A DNA stretch of 58,973 nucleotides from Pedobacter cryoconitis (GTDB lineage: Bacteria; Bacteroidota; Bacteroidia; Sphingobacteriales; Sphingobacteriaceae): contig JAAAFW010000005.1 in NCBI GenBank assembly GCA_019352875.1, forward strand, positions 30,302 to 89,274. Direction: 5' to 3'. Numbering within the stretch: the first letter of the stretch is position 1; each line of letters starts with the position of its first letter. Both the position numbers and the translations under genes were made by a program. Shown here one piece after another: positions 36,548 through 44,964 of the stretch. The notes under the pieces were generated by a model. It saw only the letters and a list, made by a program, of their open reading frames with translations, made no database searches and was not told the DNA's origin.

Positions 36548-36563
36548 GGTTCCACGTGAAACA
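36548..36563 (+). promoter_or_regulatory. parS: parS-like ParB-binding site 1
   Basis: GGTTCCACGTGAAACA matches the well-known parS consensus TGTTCCACGTGAAACA at 15 of 16 positions. It is a near-palindrome centred on CACGTG, in the leader of mnmG. Confidence 0.8.
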
Positions 36564-36594
36564 AAGACTGCTATTTCGCCTCTTAAAGCATAGA

Positions 36595-36610
36595 GGTTTC
36601 ACGTGGAACG
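36595..36610 (-). promoter_or_regulatory. parS: parS-like ParB-binding site 2
   Basis: On the minus strand it reads CGTTCCACGTGAAACC, 14 of 16 matches. The inner 14 bases (36596-36609) are the exact reverse complement of site 1's inner 14 (36549-36562), spaced by 33 bases. Confidence 0.75.
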
Positions 36611-36672
36611 TTTATTTTATTCAGGTAGCTCCGTACTTCATTTTCATTATGAAGGGTTTATGGAGACTGGTG

Positions 36673-38547
36673 TTAAGTTGTACTTCCGGCCTTTTCTGAC
36701 AGCTCCAGCCAGCGTTCCATGGTTTTATCAAGGTTCTGCTGGATGGCCTGTATCTTTAAGGTTTGATCTTGTATCTGCTGATAATTAACTGGGTCGATCT
36801 CTGAAAGACCATTTGTTAGCTTAGCTATTTCCGCTTCGAAAGCAGCAATTGCCTGCTCGGAATCATCCAATTCTTTTTGCTCTTTATAGGTCAGCTTTAC
36901 CGGGGCAGATGCAGAAGATACAATTTCGGTTTTCACATTTTTAGCTGCTGGTTTTTCTTTAGCAACGTCCAGACTTATCCTATATTCTGAGTAATTTCCA
37001 TTATAAATTTGTACATCTCCATTACCTTCCATAATGAACAATTGCTCACTCATTTTATCTAAAAGATACCTGTCGTGAGAAACTAAAATTAGGACACCCG
37101 GGAAGTTTTCTAGGAATTCTTCCAATACGTTCAGGGTATCAATATCCAGGTCATTTGTTGGCTCATCGAGAATAAGGAAATTAGGATTTTGCATTAAGAC
37201 CTTCATCAGGTGCAATCTCTTTTTCTCACCACCGCTAAGCTTCTCGACCATTCCGTGTTGTTTCTTTGGCGGGAACAAAAAGAGGGTTAGAAGCTGGGAT
37301 GCAGAGATAGTCTGACCATCCGCCATTTTAATATATTCGGCATCAGATTTCACGATATCAATAACACGTTCTTTCTCATTAAATGCTAAACCTCCTTGTT
37401 TATAATAACCATAAACTGTGGTTTCTCCTTTGCCTACAATTCCTTTTTCTGGCTTCAGATAGCCAGTAATAATATTTAATAAGGTAGATTTTCCAGTACC
37501 ATTTTTACCGGCAAGTCCAATACGGTCACCGTGCTTGAAAGTATAACTAAAATCGCTGATTACATTTTTATCTGTGAAAGACTGGCCGATATGATCCAGT
37601 TCAAGAATCTTATTTCCCTGTCTGGACATTTTCACATTTAAGGTTACAGTTTTATTGTCTGTGCGCTGTTTTGTCTTACTTTCCAGATCATAGAATGAAT
37701 CGATTCTTGACTGAGATTTAGTCGTTCTCGCGGCTGGCATTCTACGCATCCACTCCAATTCCTTCTTCAGTAAATTCTTATTTTTCTGGAATGTACTCTC
37801 GTCAGCTGCTTCGCGTTCCGATTTTTTCTCCAGGAAATAAGCGTAGTTTCCATTGTAATTATAAATCTTGCCCCGGTCTAATTCTACAATTGTATTGCAG
37901 ACATTATCCAGGAAATATCTATCATGGGTTACCAGTAAAATGGTTTTGTTTCCAGAAGTCAGGAGCTTTTCCAGCCATTCTATTGTATCAATATCCAGGT
38001 GATTGGTAGGCTCATCCAATACATAAATCTCAGGGTCTTCAATTAGAAGTTTAGCTAAAGCTAGTCGTTTCTTCTGACCGCCGGATAGGGTAGAGATCTG
38101 TTGCTGCAGATGATTAATTCCCATGCGGCTTAAAATAGTCTTTATTTCATGCTCGTATTCCCACGCGTTGTGTTCGCTTAGTTCTTCGTAAAGACGATTA
38201 AGTTTTTGCTCATCAGGGTTAGGATCTTCGATCAATTCTTCATATTCTCTGATCAGCTGCTGCTGTTTATTTTCCAGCGAAAAAATAAAATCACTAATGG
38301 AATATCCATCGGGAAAAGAAGGTTCCTGATCCAGAAAACCAATTTTAACGAATTTATTTTTAACGATTTTGCCTTCAAGAGGACTAAATCTTTCTGCTAA
38401 TAGTTTAAGGAGTGTGCTTTTTCCTGCACCGTTAATACCGACTAACGCTACGCGCTGGCCTGTCTGGATGCCCAGGGTTAAGTTTTTAAATAACCATTCA
38501 TCATGGTAGGCATGGCCTAAGTTTTCTGCTGCAATTAATGTGCTCAA
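36673..38547 (-). CDS. uup: ABC-F family ATPase, Uup-like
   Basis: A 624-residue soluble protein with two ATP-binding cassettes and no membrane segment, as in translation-linked ABC-F factors. Cassette 1: GINGAGKST near 36, LSGGQKKRLALAK near 152, YVLDEPTNHLD near 175. Cassette 2: GKNGTGKST near 345, LSGGEKKRLHLMK near 432, ILDEPTNDLD near 455. An inter-domain linker with Arg/Lys lies near 265-300, and a C-terminal coiled coil about 545-620 marks the Uup subgroup. No ATG is available: an in-frame TAA stands four codons before the TTG at 38547, and TTG gives the conserved start STLIAAENLGHAY, so a TTG start is needed. Confidence 0.9.
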   Translation of the reverse strand: MSTLIAAENLGHAYHDEWLFKNLTLGIQTGQRVALVGINGAGKSTLLKLLAERFSPLEGKIVKNKFVKIGFLDQEPSFPDGYSISDFIFSLENKQQQLIREYEELIEDPNPDEQKLNRLYEELSEHNAWEYEHEIKTILSRMGINHLQQQISTLSGGQKKRLALAKLLIEDPEIYVLDEPTNHLDIDTIEWLEKLLTSGNKTILLVTHDRYFLDNVCNTIVELDRGKIYNYNGNYAYFLEKKSEREAADESTFQKNKNLLKKELEWMRRMPAARTTKSQSRIDSFYDLESKTKQRTDNKTVTLNVKMSRQGNKILELDHIGQSFTDKNVISDFSYTFKHGDRIGLAGKNGTGKSTLLNIITGYLKPEKGIVGKGETTVYGYYKQGGLAFNEKERVIDIVKSDAEYIKMADGQTISASQLLTLFLFPPKKQHGMVEKLSGGEKKRLHLMKVLMQNPNFLILDEPTNDLDIDTLNVLEEFLENFPGVLILVSHDRYLLDKMSEQLFIMEGNGDVQIYNGNYSEYRISLDVAKEKPAAKNVKTEIVSSASAPVKLTYKEQKELDDSEQAIAAFEAEIAKLTNGLSEIDPVNYQQIQDQTLKIQAIQQNLDKTMERWLELSEKAGSTT

Positions 38548-38745
38548 AGTAGTTTTTTAACGAATTATCAGAATTAGAATTACCTGCAAAAATAACAATT
38601 ATATAGCTAACCGCTTCATTACCGGGGAGATCAATGGATGCCTTAGGTCAGCTATTAAAGCAACAAAAGACAGCCAATTCTTGAAAAGAACCCGGATGAG
38701 AGGAATTAATATATATTAAGTTACTGTATTACAGTGTTTTATGTT

Positions 38746-39198
38746 TTATAGGGGCTTGGTTTTTACAGAAATGCTTAAGGTGGCCAGATAAGTATCTTCT
38801 TTGGCTGTCATTAAGGTTTTCGCAGCCTTTCCTTTATCGCCGTAACCCAGCAAATGAAGGGTGCCATGAATCATTACCCTGCACAGTTCATTTATAGTTG
38901 AACTGCCGAAGGTTTTTGCATTTTCCTGTATACGCTCAATGCTGATAAAAATATCCCCAATAATGGTGTCCTCGATATCAGAATTGTCAAATGTAATTAC
39001 ATCGGTATAAGTGTCATGATTCAGATACTGTTTATTCATCTCCAGTAAGTATGTGTCGGAGCATAGAATAAAATTCAATTCTTCCAGTTTATATCCTTCA
39101 GCAATAATGGTGTCATTGATCCAGCTACGGATGACGGTTTTATTTTTAAGGACATAATTCACGTCTTCGTTGAAGAAATGTACAGGAAGCTTAGGCAT
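38746..39198 (-). CDS. ybeY: Endoribonuclease YbeY
   Basis: A 150-residue metal-dependent RNase for 16S rRNA 3'-end maturation and ribosome quality control. Signature MIHGTLHLLGYGDKGKAAKT holds two histidines; the position taken by a third His in E. coli (Gly-Tyr-Asp-His) is Gly-Tyr-Gly-Asp here, so an Asp may serve as the third ligand. YTDVITFDNS and GDIFISIERI match the fold. I start at the ATG at 39198 (MPKLPVHFF); the frame extends to 39228 but that covers a -7-like promoter element. Confidence 0.9.
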   Translation of the reverse strand: MPKLPVHFFNEDVNYVLKNKTVIRSWINDTIIAEGYKLEELNFILCSDTYLLEMNKQYLNHDTYTDVITFDNSDIEDTIIGDIFISIERIQENAKTFGSSTINELCRVMIHGTLHLLGYGDKGKAAKTLMTAKEDTYLATLSISVKTKPL

Positions 39199-39216
39199 GA
39201 CAATCAGTTTACGCTG

Positions 39217-39224
39217 CAAATTTA
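39217..39224 (-). promoter_or_regulatory. Possible -7 element of ybeY
   Basis: Minus strand TAAATTTG, a match to TAnnTTTG, 18 bases upstream of the ATG at 39198. The upstream TTG (39242-39240) is only 15 bases away, a bit short. Confidence 0.4.
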
Positions 39225-39549
39225 GCACTTTTATTTCAGCAATTTTTGAATTCAGTTATTCTTGACAAGTAGCTGAAATAAGATCGGGCATGTCCGGGTG
39301 AGGACATCGTATAGTCTTGTTAGAGTCTTGTTCGTATGTTCGTCGTAGTTAACCTATATTTTTATTAGGGTTGGCGTAGGGTTGACCCAATTAAACCCAT
39401 TTTTATTTATGTCAACCCAGTTAAATTTCAGAAAATAGGCGTGAAATGGCGATGAGTATCACCAGATGGTACGAATAGAAGAGTATGATAAGCCTTGCTG
39501 GACAGCCGCGAGAGTTAACGCTGTGGATTAATACGCGGAGATTGCGCAT
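39225..39549. repeat. Gene-free spacer with phased short repeats
   Basis: Between ybeY and the cold shock gene, no CDS. AGTCTTGTT occurs at 39313-39321 and 39324-39332 (11 bases apart). TAGGGTTG occurs at 39366-39373 and 39377-39384 (also 11 apart). GGGTTGAC (39379-39386) and GTCAACCC (39411-39418) form a perfect inverted repeat. A TGTGGATTA near 39521 is one mismatch from a DnaA box. Could be a regulatory region or small RNA; no coding frame is convincing. Confidence 0.4.
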
Positions 39550-39582
39550 AAAAAAAGCTTCCTGATTGATACCAGGAAGCTT
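39550..39582 (-). terminator. Intrinsic terminator of the cold shock gene
   Basis: AAGCTTCCTG (39555-39564) pairs with CAGGAAGCTT (39573-39582); read on the minus strand it is followed by a run of T's. Confidence 0.85.
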
Positions 39583-39604
39583 CTACGAATGGTTATAAAT
39601 AATT

Positions 39605-39796
39605 CTAGATTACTTTAACGTTGATCGCATTTAAACCTTTTTTACCGCTTTCAACATCGTATTCTACTTTGTCGTTTTCACGGATTTCATCGATTAGGCC
39701 TGTTGAATGTACAAAAATTTCGCTATCGCCGTTTGCTGGTACGATAAATCCGAAACCTTTAGTTACATTAAAAAATTTTACTGTTCCTTCTTGCAT
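39605..39796 (-). CDS. Cold-shock-domain protein
   Basis: A 63-residue single-domain RNA/ssDNA-binding protein. RNP1 KGFGFI (13-18) and RNP2 IFVHST (about 27-32) are intact, as is the VEYDVESGKKGLNAINV end. It acts as an RNA chaperone in the cytosol; cold induction cannot be judged from sequence. The upstream 100 bases (39797-39900) are AT-rich with no clear TAnnTTTG promoter, and its own terminator lies downstream. Confidence 0.93.
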   Translation of the reverse strand: MQEGTVKFFNVTKGFGFIVPANGDSEIFVHSTGLIDEIRENDKVEYDVESGKKGLNAINVKVI

Positions 39797-39900
39797 TGTA
39801 TTAAGTATTAATAATTAAGTCTGCAATGTAGTGATTTTATTTTTATAATCTGCATATGGGCATTTTTTTGCTAAATATGTTATTTCACAGGGAATTAGCG

Positions 39901-40839
39901 TTATTTTTTTCCTTTTACAGACACCGTTATTTCGCTGGAATGAGGGAGCCCTAATGTCGTGCCTGGTTTAATTATTAATAAATTAGCAAAGTATACATCG
40001 ATAATTCCCTGAAGTACCTTTTTCCGGGTTTCTTTGTACTCATCCATATTCATATAAAATTTGCCCAGGCGCATTTTACCTGCGCTGTCTACCAGTACGT
40101 TAAATTCGTAACCAAAGTCTTTATAGGCACCCGGAATGACAATCCGAAACCGCGGATACAGGTAGTCATAGGCCTCGGTCCGTCCATTGAGCCTGTCAAC
40201 GGTACTGATCTTCTCAACTTGAATACGATTATCCCGTGGAATCAGCTGCACAGGGATTCTTCCTGCAAAAACACTGTCAGCATTAGTAGGGTTTCGCTCT
40301 GCGCGGTCAATCATTTGTTTTATAAAAGTGGTATCAGCCTTACTTGGTCGTTGCAGATCTGCTGCACTGGTGTGCAATTTTTTAATATAGGAATCGGCAT
40401 AAAAAGTCATATTTACATCTGAACGGATATCGTCGGCGATTGCTTTATCGTTTACCTGAAGACGCTGGAAAACCAGACTGTCTTTATTTACAGATTTAAA
40501 ACGGAACCATTCTTTCGCAAAATTATAGACGTCTTTATGGTCATAATGAAGGTGGAAACCCTGCATTTTTTGTTGTACGGGATCCCAAGCAAGTATAGTG
40601 TCTGCAGAATAGAATTCAATAATCCAGCTGGGTTCCTGCTGAAACCCTGTTGTATCAAATGACAAACCGTTGCTGAAACGTCTTTTGACTTCTGTATAAC
40701 GGATACCTTTAACGGATTTAATACTGGATTTAAAATCTTTAATTTCTTTAATTTCTTTTTTCGCTGGTTTCTCCTGCTGACAGGACATCAGCGTTATAAT
40801 CAGACAGAAAGCTAAGAATGATAAGTATCTCATGTGCAT
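39901..40839 (-). CDS. Putative lipoprotein of unknown function
   Basis: A 312-residue protein that I do not recognise. The N-terminus is a signal peptide with a lipobox-like LMSC (FCLIITLMSCQQ), followed by a Lys/Glu-rich linker (KPAKKEIKEIKDF). The body is alpha/beta with scattered aromatic residues; the C-terminal part (DYLYPRFRIVIPGAY, VLVDSAGKMRLGKFYMNM) looks beta-rich. Two in-frame ATGs lie at 40839 and 40833; I chose the first, but the second would give a cleaner signal peptide. The frame extends by TTG to 40863 without support. Isolated between two terminators or promoters. Confidence 0.65.
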   Translation of the reverse strand: MHMRYLSFLAFCLIITLMSCQQEKPAKKEIKEIKDFKSSIKSVKGIRYTEVKRRFSNGLSFDTTGFQQEPSWIIEFYSADTILAWDPVQQKMQGFHLHYDHKDVYNFAKEWFRFKSVNKDSLVFQRLQVNDKAIADDIRSDVNMTFYADSYIKKLHTSAADLQRPSKADTTFIKQMIDRAERNPTNADSVFAGRIPVQLIPRDNRIQVEKISTVDRLNGRTEAYDYLYPRFRIVIPGAYKDFGYEFNVLVDSAGKMRLGKFYMNMDEYKETRKKVLQGIIDVYFANLLIIKPGTTLGLPHSSEITVSVKGKK

Positions 40840-40916
40840 ATAACGAACGGATTTTACAGACAAATATATCCGGCCTTCACCGTTTAACCTAATCTTTTAA
40901 CAAGGGTGTAAGAGAC

Positions 40917-40969
40917 CAGTCAAAAAAAATCCCGTCTGGCCAGCGGCCAGACGGGATTTTTTTTGACTG
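40917..40969. terminator. Bidirectional terminator, 25-bp perfect inverted repeat
   Basis: Arms 40917-40941 and 40945-40969 are fully complementary around a 3-base loop (AGC). GC-rich core flanked by A8 and T8, so it ends transcripts in either direction; the metalloprotease gene ends 6 bases away. Confidence 0.92.
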
Positions 40970-40974
40970 ATTAA

Positions 40975-43482
40975 TTATTTCTTAGGGTTCAGTATGTCAT
41001 TAATTCTGAAACTTAAATCTTCATAATGTGCTTTGGTCTGTGTATCGGCTGCTGCTGCACGCTGACGGGAGGTGAGTAAAAGCGTTTTCAGTTCCGCCCG
41101 GACCAAGGGACGGATATCTGATAAGGACACGACCACTGGAGTCATTCCAAAGCTGGCCAGTGCGTCAGCAGGAAATGCTGCCGGAGCTTCCATTTCCTTC
41201 TGCATCAACGAATTCAGCTGCCCGATATAAGCGCGCTGGAGATTGCGTTTAAACGCGTCCGGACGTCCAGGCGTAAAGATACCTGTACGAAGATCAGAAA
41301 ATAGCTCAGGAAGCGTATATGATGCCGAAATTCCATTTTTTGTTTCATTATCCAGTAGTCTTGCCAGGCGGGACGGATTTAGTAGATTGTTCAGGGTACC
41401 TGTTTGTACAGACTTAATCCTGTTCAGCATCGTTCCATTGTCAAATTTAACCAGTTGTTCATTGTTAATCAGCCAAAGCGGTGTATTGAAAAGTTGGGCG
41501 TTAAAAAATGCTAAAGCCTCTTTCTGTTTAGCTTTACCCAAATAAGTGTAGACCGGTCCACTCTGATCATAGGTTTTGAAATTTTCATTCATACCGCCAA
41601 CATTAGTCAGTGCATGGCCCATATAGCGGTTATATTGTGCAATTACTTCTGTGTAAATCTCCCTGAGGTCACTATAGTCACTACCTTTTTCATAAGTCCA
41701 TTTTTCTATATTTGGTAGAATACGTTTCAGATTGGCAATTCCGTAGGCTCCCGCCTTCATGGCGTTATCTCCGAGGTCTTCACTCTGAAGGCGGGGATCG
41801 AGCGAGGTACCCTGACGGCCGTAGTAATAGATAGGGTTTCCTGCTCTTTCTTTAGTCCATTCGTCAAGTTTTACTTTTTCCGCTTCAGGACTCAAGTTTC
41901 CGGGAAACCAGGTATATCCCCATTTTACCGACCATTTGTCATATTCCCCGATCTCCGGGTGTAATTTGGTTACACCGTCTCCCGGCTGTGCTATATAATT
42001 AAAACGGGCGTAATCCATAATAGAGGGGGCAGTTCCATGAGTATCAGTAAACTTTTTGGAGCGCAGGGAATCTACCGGATAAGCGTAACTGGATCCAAAG
42101 TTATGAGGTAAACCCAGTGTATGCCCAATTTCATGCGAGGACACGAAACGGATGAGCTCACCCATGGTTTTGTCGTCAAAACGGGCTTTTCTGGCTACAG
42201 GATTTATTGCTGCAGTCTGTACGAAATACCAATTTCTCAGCAGGTTCATCACATTATGATACCAGCCGATATGAGTTTCCAGTATCTGTCCTGTACGCGG
42301 GTCAGCTACATGCGGGCCGTAAGCATTTGAAATATTAGAAGCGAAATAACGGACAACGGAGTACCGGGAATCTTCTACGCTAAAGTCCGGATCTTCCGCC
42401 GCTGAGGGTGCGGGTTTTCCAATAATTGCATTCTTAAAGCCAGCTTCCTCGAAGGCAACCTGCCAGTCATTAATACCCTGAATGAGGTAAGGAACCCATT
42501 TTTTAGGTGTTGCAGGGTCAATATAAATAGTTATAGGTTTTACAGGCTCGGATAATTCTCCGCGAAGGTAAGCCGCTGTATCTTTAGGAACGAGATTCCA
42601 CCGGTGGATATAGGCCGTCCTTTCGGCTTTATGTGCCTGCGTCCCGTAATCAATCTGAGACTGTCCGAAATAGCCGACGCGGGCATCCCTGATCCGGGCT
42701 TTCACCGGCACGGCAGGGAGCAAGAGCATCGAAGTGTTAAATTCAAAGGTAATAGCGCCCAGGCTGTTATCGATAGGAGATTCAGCCGACCTGTAGGTTT
42801 TTCCGGTCACAACTTCTATGTTCAGGGGAAATGATTTGATGGTATCTATATAGGAGCGGGATGGGTCCTGCGCAGAGATTTTATAGGCCTTGCGCAATTT
42901 GTCCGTTGCGCTTATCGCCTGTACGTCGCCGTTGTAAAAATCGGTTACGTCGACAATGACACCGGTACTATCGCGGTTATAGGCTTTGATATCAAAGCTG
43001 GCCAGAATAGTAGATAAATTTGAATTGCGGACCGACTGATACATATCGGACGTGCTGTCTGCCCGAACTGCGTATCCGGGAACCCGGATAAATATCTGCT
43101 TACCTCTGCGTTCCCATTGCCATACCTGCTCATTCAGCTGCTCACCTCCGTATTGCTGATTGCCGACATTAACCCCTGCAGGTACTTTATTCAGGCGCGT
43201 AACCACGAGCATCTCCCGGTTGAGCAGGCTGTCCGGAATCTCAAAAAACCATTTTTCATCTTGTTTGTAAGTATTAAAAAGGCCTTTTTTGATTTTAGCT
43301 TTGTCGTTAATCAGATCACTGAAAGATTTAATGCCCTCTTTTTTCGGTGTTACGACCGGAACGGGAGCGACGACGCCCTTTTTATCTTTTTTGTTTTTTT
43401 TCTGGGCTATAGCCGGATCGCTGTTCAGTATACACAGCATACCGATACCGGCCAGGGTAAGTAGTTTGGTAGGAACGTTCAT
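40975..43482 (-). CDS. Zinc-dependent metalloprotease with DUF5117/DUF5118-like domains
   Basis: An 835-residue exported protease. The ATG at 43482 starts a signal peptide ending near PAIAQ (about 27), followed by a Lys-rich segment. N-terminal DUF5118-like helical region and DUF5117-like beta region about 50-340 (NREMLVVTRLNKVPAG, YGGEQLNEQVWQWERRGKQI). The metzincin motif HEIGHTLGLPHNFGSS, near 449-464, gives His-Glu-x-x-His-x-x-Gly-x-x-His; SIMDYARFNYIAQPGDG follows with the Met-turn. C-terminal helical part about 560-835. A TTG at 43518 would add 12 residues before the signal peptide and is rejected. Substrate unknown; periplasmic or outer-membrane location likely. Confidence 0.88.
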   Translation of the reverse strand: MNVPTKLLTLAGIGMLCILNSDPAIAQKKNKKDKKGVVAPVPVVTPKKEGIKSFSDLINDKAKIKKGLFNTYKQDEKWFFEIPDSLLNREMLVVTRLNKVPAGVNVGNQQYGGEQLNEQVWQWERRGKQIFIRVPGYAVRADSTSDMYQSVRNSNLSTILASFDIKAYNRDSTGVIVDVTDFYNGDVQAISATDKLRKAYKISAQDPSRSYIDTIKSFPLNIEVVTGKTYRSAESPIDNSLGAITFEFNTSMLLLPAVPVKARIRDARVGYFGQSQIDYGTQAHKAERTAYIHRWNLVPKDTAAYLRGELSEPVKPITIYIDPATPKKWVPYLIQGINDWQVAFEEAGFKNAIIGKPAPSAAEDPDFSVEDSRYSVVRYFASNISNAYGPHVADPRTGQILETHIGWYHNVMNLLRNWYFVQTAAINPVARKARFDDKTMGELIRFVSSHEIGHTLGLPHNFGSSYAYPVDSLRSKKFTDTHGTAPSIMDYARFNYIAQPGDGVTKLHPEIGEYDKWSVKWGYTWFPGNLSPEAEKVKLDEWTKERAGNPIYYYGRQGTSLDPRLQSEDLGDNAMKAGAYGIANLKRILPNIEKWTYEKGSDYSDLREIYTEVIAQYNRYMGHALTNVGGMNENFKTYDQSGPVYTYLGKAKQKEALAFFNAQLFNTPLWLINNEQLVKFDNGTMLNRIKSVQTGTLNNLLNPSRLARLLDNETKNGISASYTLPELFSDLRTGIFTPGRPDAFKRNLQRAYIGQLNSLMQKEMEAPAAFPADALASFGMTPVVVSLSDIRPLVRAELKTLLLTSRQRAAAADTQTKAHYEDLSFRINDILNPKK

Positions 43483-43579
43483 AGCCGGCAATTTATTAAT
43501 CAGATGCCTTATTGCCAAAAAAGAGGATGTAATTTAGCCGTGTAATAGTAAATGTCGTTTAAATCCCTAAATTAACTGA

Positions 43580-44908
43580 ATGAAATTATTGGTTCCGGTC
43601 TCTTTTCAACGCTGGTTTTCATTTCTTCTGCTGCCTTTTTTCTTACAGGCATGTACGGTTCAGCGGCAGATGAATAAAAAAATAGACCACTTCTTTGCAC
43701 ACTCAGAGCTAATGCGGGGGCATCTTACCGGTTTTGCACTGGCGAGTCCGGTAGACGGAAGAATCTTATACGGAAAGAATACAGATCAGTATTTTGTGCC
43801 CGCATCCAACGCCAAACTTTTTACTTTTTACACTGCCTGGAAAACGCTTCCTGACAGTATCCCGGCTATGAGATATGTTATATCGGGGGATTCTCTTATT
43901 TTCTGGGGTACAGGTGATCCTTCGCTACTTCAGGGGAAGTTAAAGGCACATGGAGCACTGGATTTTCTGAAGGCAAGTAACAAGGCTTTGTATTTCGCAG
44001 CCGGTCGCTACACCGGTAGTGTATATGGGGAAGGGTGGTCCTGGGATGATTATAATGATTATTACCAGCCCGAAATTACCGAGTTGCCCATAAGTGACAA
44101 TATGATTTCTCTTCAGGCGGTGTCAGGTAAACTTGAGCTGTCTCCAGGACTATTCCAGAAGGATCTTTTCACAGACAGTGCATTTAAACCTGAAGAATTT
44201 ATTGTCCGCAGGGACTGGAAAACTAACCGCTTTCAGAGTTCTATGCAGCAGGTTCCTGCGGGATACCAGCAGCAAATCCCATATCAGACGAGCAGCAGTC
44301 TGACAGTTAATTTGTTATCGGATGCACTCCAGAAACCCGTAGGACTGATCAGAAAGAAATTGCCGGATCAGACCAGTATTATTTTTCAGTCGCGAAAGGA
44401 AGATGTACTACGCGAAATGATGCTGCCCAGTGATAATTTTATCGCAGAACATCTGCTTTTATTATGTGCTGACAGCTTCCAGTCAGAACTGAATGGGAAG
44501 GATGCAATAGCGCATGCGCTTAGTCATGAACTGGCTGGATTGCCTGATAAACCTAAATGGGTTGACGGATCGGGTTTATCCAGGATGAATCTGTTCACTC
44601 CCCGGGATGTCATTAAAGTACTCCATTTGATAGATTCCGCGGTTGCCGACCGTGACAAATTATTTTCCATGCTGCCTTCTGGAGGAAAGACCGGGACGCT
44701 CAAAAATGCTTATCCTGCAACGGATGAGCCGTTTGTGTATGGGAAAACAGGCACACTTTCGGGTGTATATAACCAGAGTGGTTTTGTTAAGACCAAAAAA
44801 GGAAAGACTTACTTGTTCTCATTTATGAATAATAACTTCACAGGTTCGGCGGTGGAAGTACGAAAGGAGCTGGTCCGGCTGATTAGCTATATTCATGATC
44901 ATTATTAA
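43580..44908 (+). CDS. dacB: D-alanyl-D-alanine carboxypeptidase/endopeptidase (PBP4-type, S13)
   Basis: A 442-residue exported peptidoglycan hydrolase. Signal sequence about 1-24 ending in FFLQAC, so a lipoprotein with Cys25 is possible. Catalytic motifs: SxxK at Ser76-Asn-Ala-Lys79 (FVPASNAKLF), SxN as Ser-Asp-Asn in MLPSDNFIAEHL near 280, and KTG in GKTGTLSG near 389. It trims D-Ala and cleaves cross-links in the periplasm. It is shorter than the E. coli enzyme (477 aa), with a compact accessory insert about 100-250. Divergent from the metalloprotease gene. Confidence 0.93.
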   Translation: MKLLVPVSFQRWFSFLLLPFFLQACTVQRQMNKKIDHFFAHSELMRGHLTGFALASPVDGRILYGKNTDQYFVPASNAKLFTFYTAWKTLPDSIPAMRYVISGDSLIFWGTGDPSLLQGKLKAHGALDFLKASNKALYFAAGRYTGSVYGEGWSWDDYNDYYQPEITELPISDNMISLQAVSGKLELSPGLFQKDLFTDSAFKPEEFIVRRDWKTNRFQSSMQQVPAGYQQQIPYQTSSSLTVNLLSDALQKPVGLIRKKLPDQTSIIFQSRKEDVLREMMLPSDNFIAEHLLLLCADSFQSELNGKDAIAHALSHELAGLPDKPKWVDGSGLSRMNLFTPRDVIKVLHLIDSAVADRDKLFSMLPSGGKTGTLKNAYPATDEPFVYGKTGTLSGVYNQSGFVKTKKGKTYLFSFMNNNFTGSAVEVRKELVRLISYIHDHY

Positions 44909-44953
44909 GTGCTTTATAAGCAGTAACGGTTAATCTGATCAGCTTTTTTTTAC

Positions 44954-44961
44954 TAGCTTTG
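44954..44961 (+). promoter_or_regulatory. -7 element of the MFS transporter gene
   Basis: TAGCTTTG, a perfect TAnnTTTG, only three bases before the ATG at 44965, so the mRNA would be leaderless or nearly so. No ideally placed TTG at -33. Confidence 0.5.
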
Positions 44962-44964
44962 CCT

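Noticed and set aside
36534..36602. Longer N-terminus of MnmG (23 residues)
   Set aside because: Not conserved in the family and encoded by the parS-containing leader; the ATG at 36533 fits.
36169..36699. 176-codon plus-strand frame over the mnmG 5' end and parS sites
   Set aside because: Antisense to the conserved mnmG N-terminus and low-complexity; the spacer is explained by the parS-like sites.
39225..39604. Short repeats as a CRISPR array
   Set aside because: Repeats are 8-9 bases, only two copies each, with no regular spacers and no cas genes.
40861..40868. TATATTTG on the minus strand as promoter of the unknown lipoprotein gene
   Set aside because: No TTG within a usable distance upstream; too weak to list as a feature.
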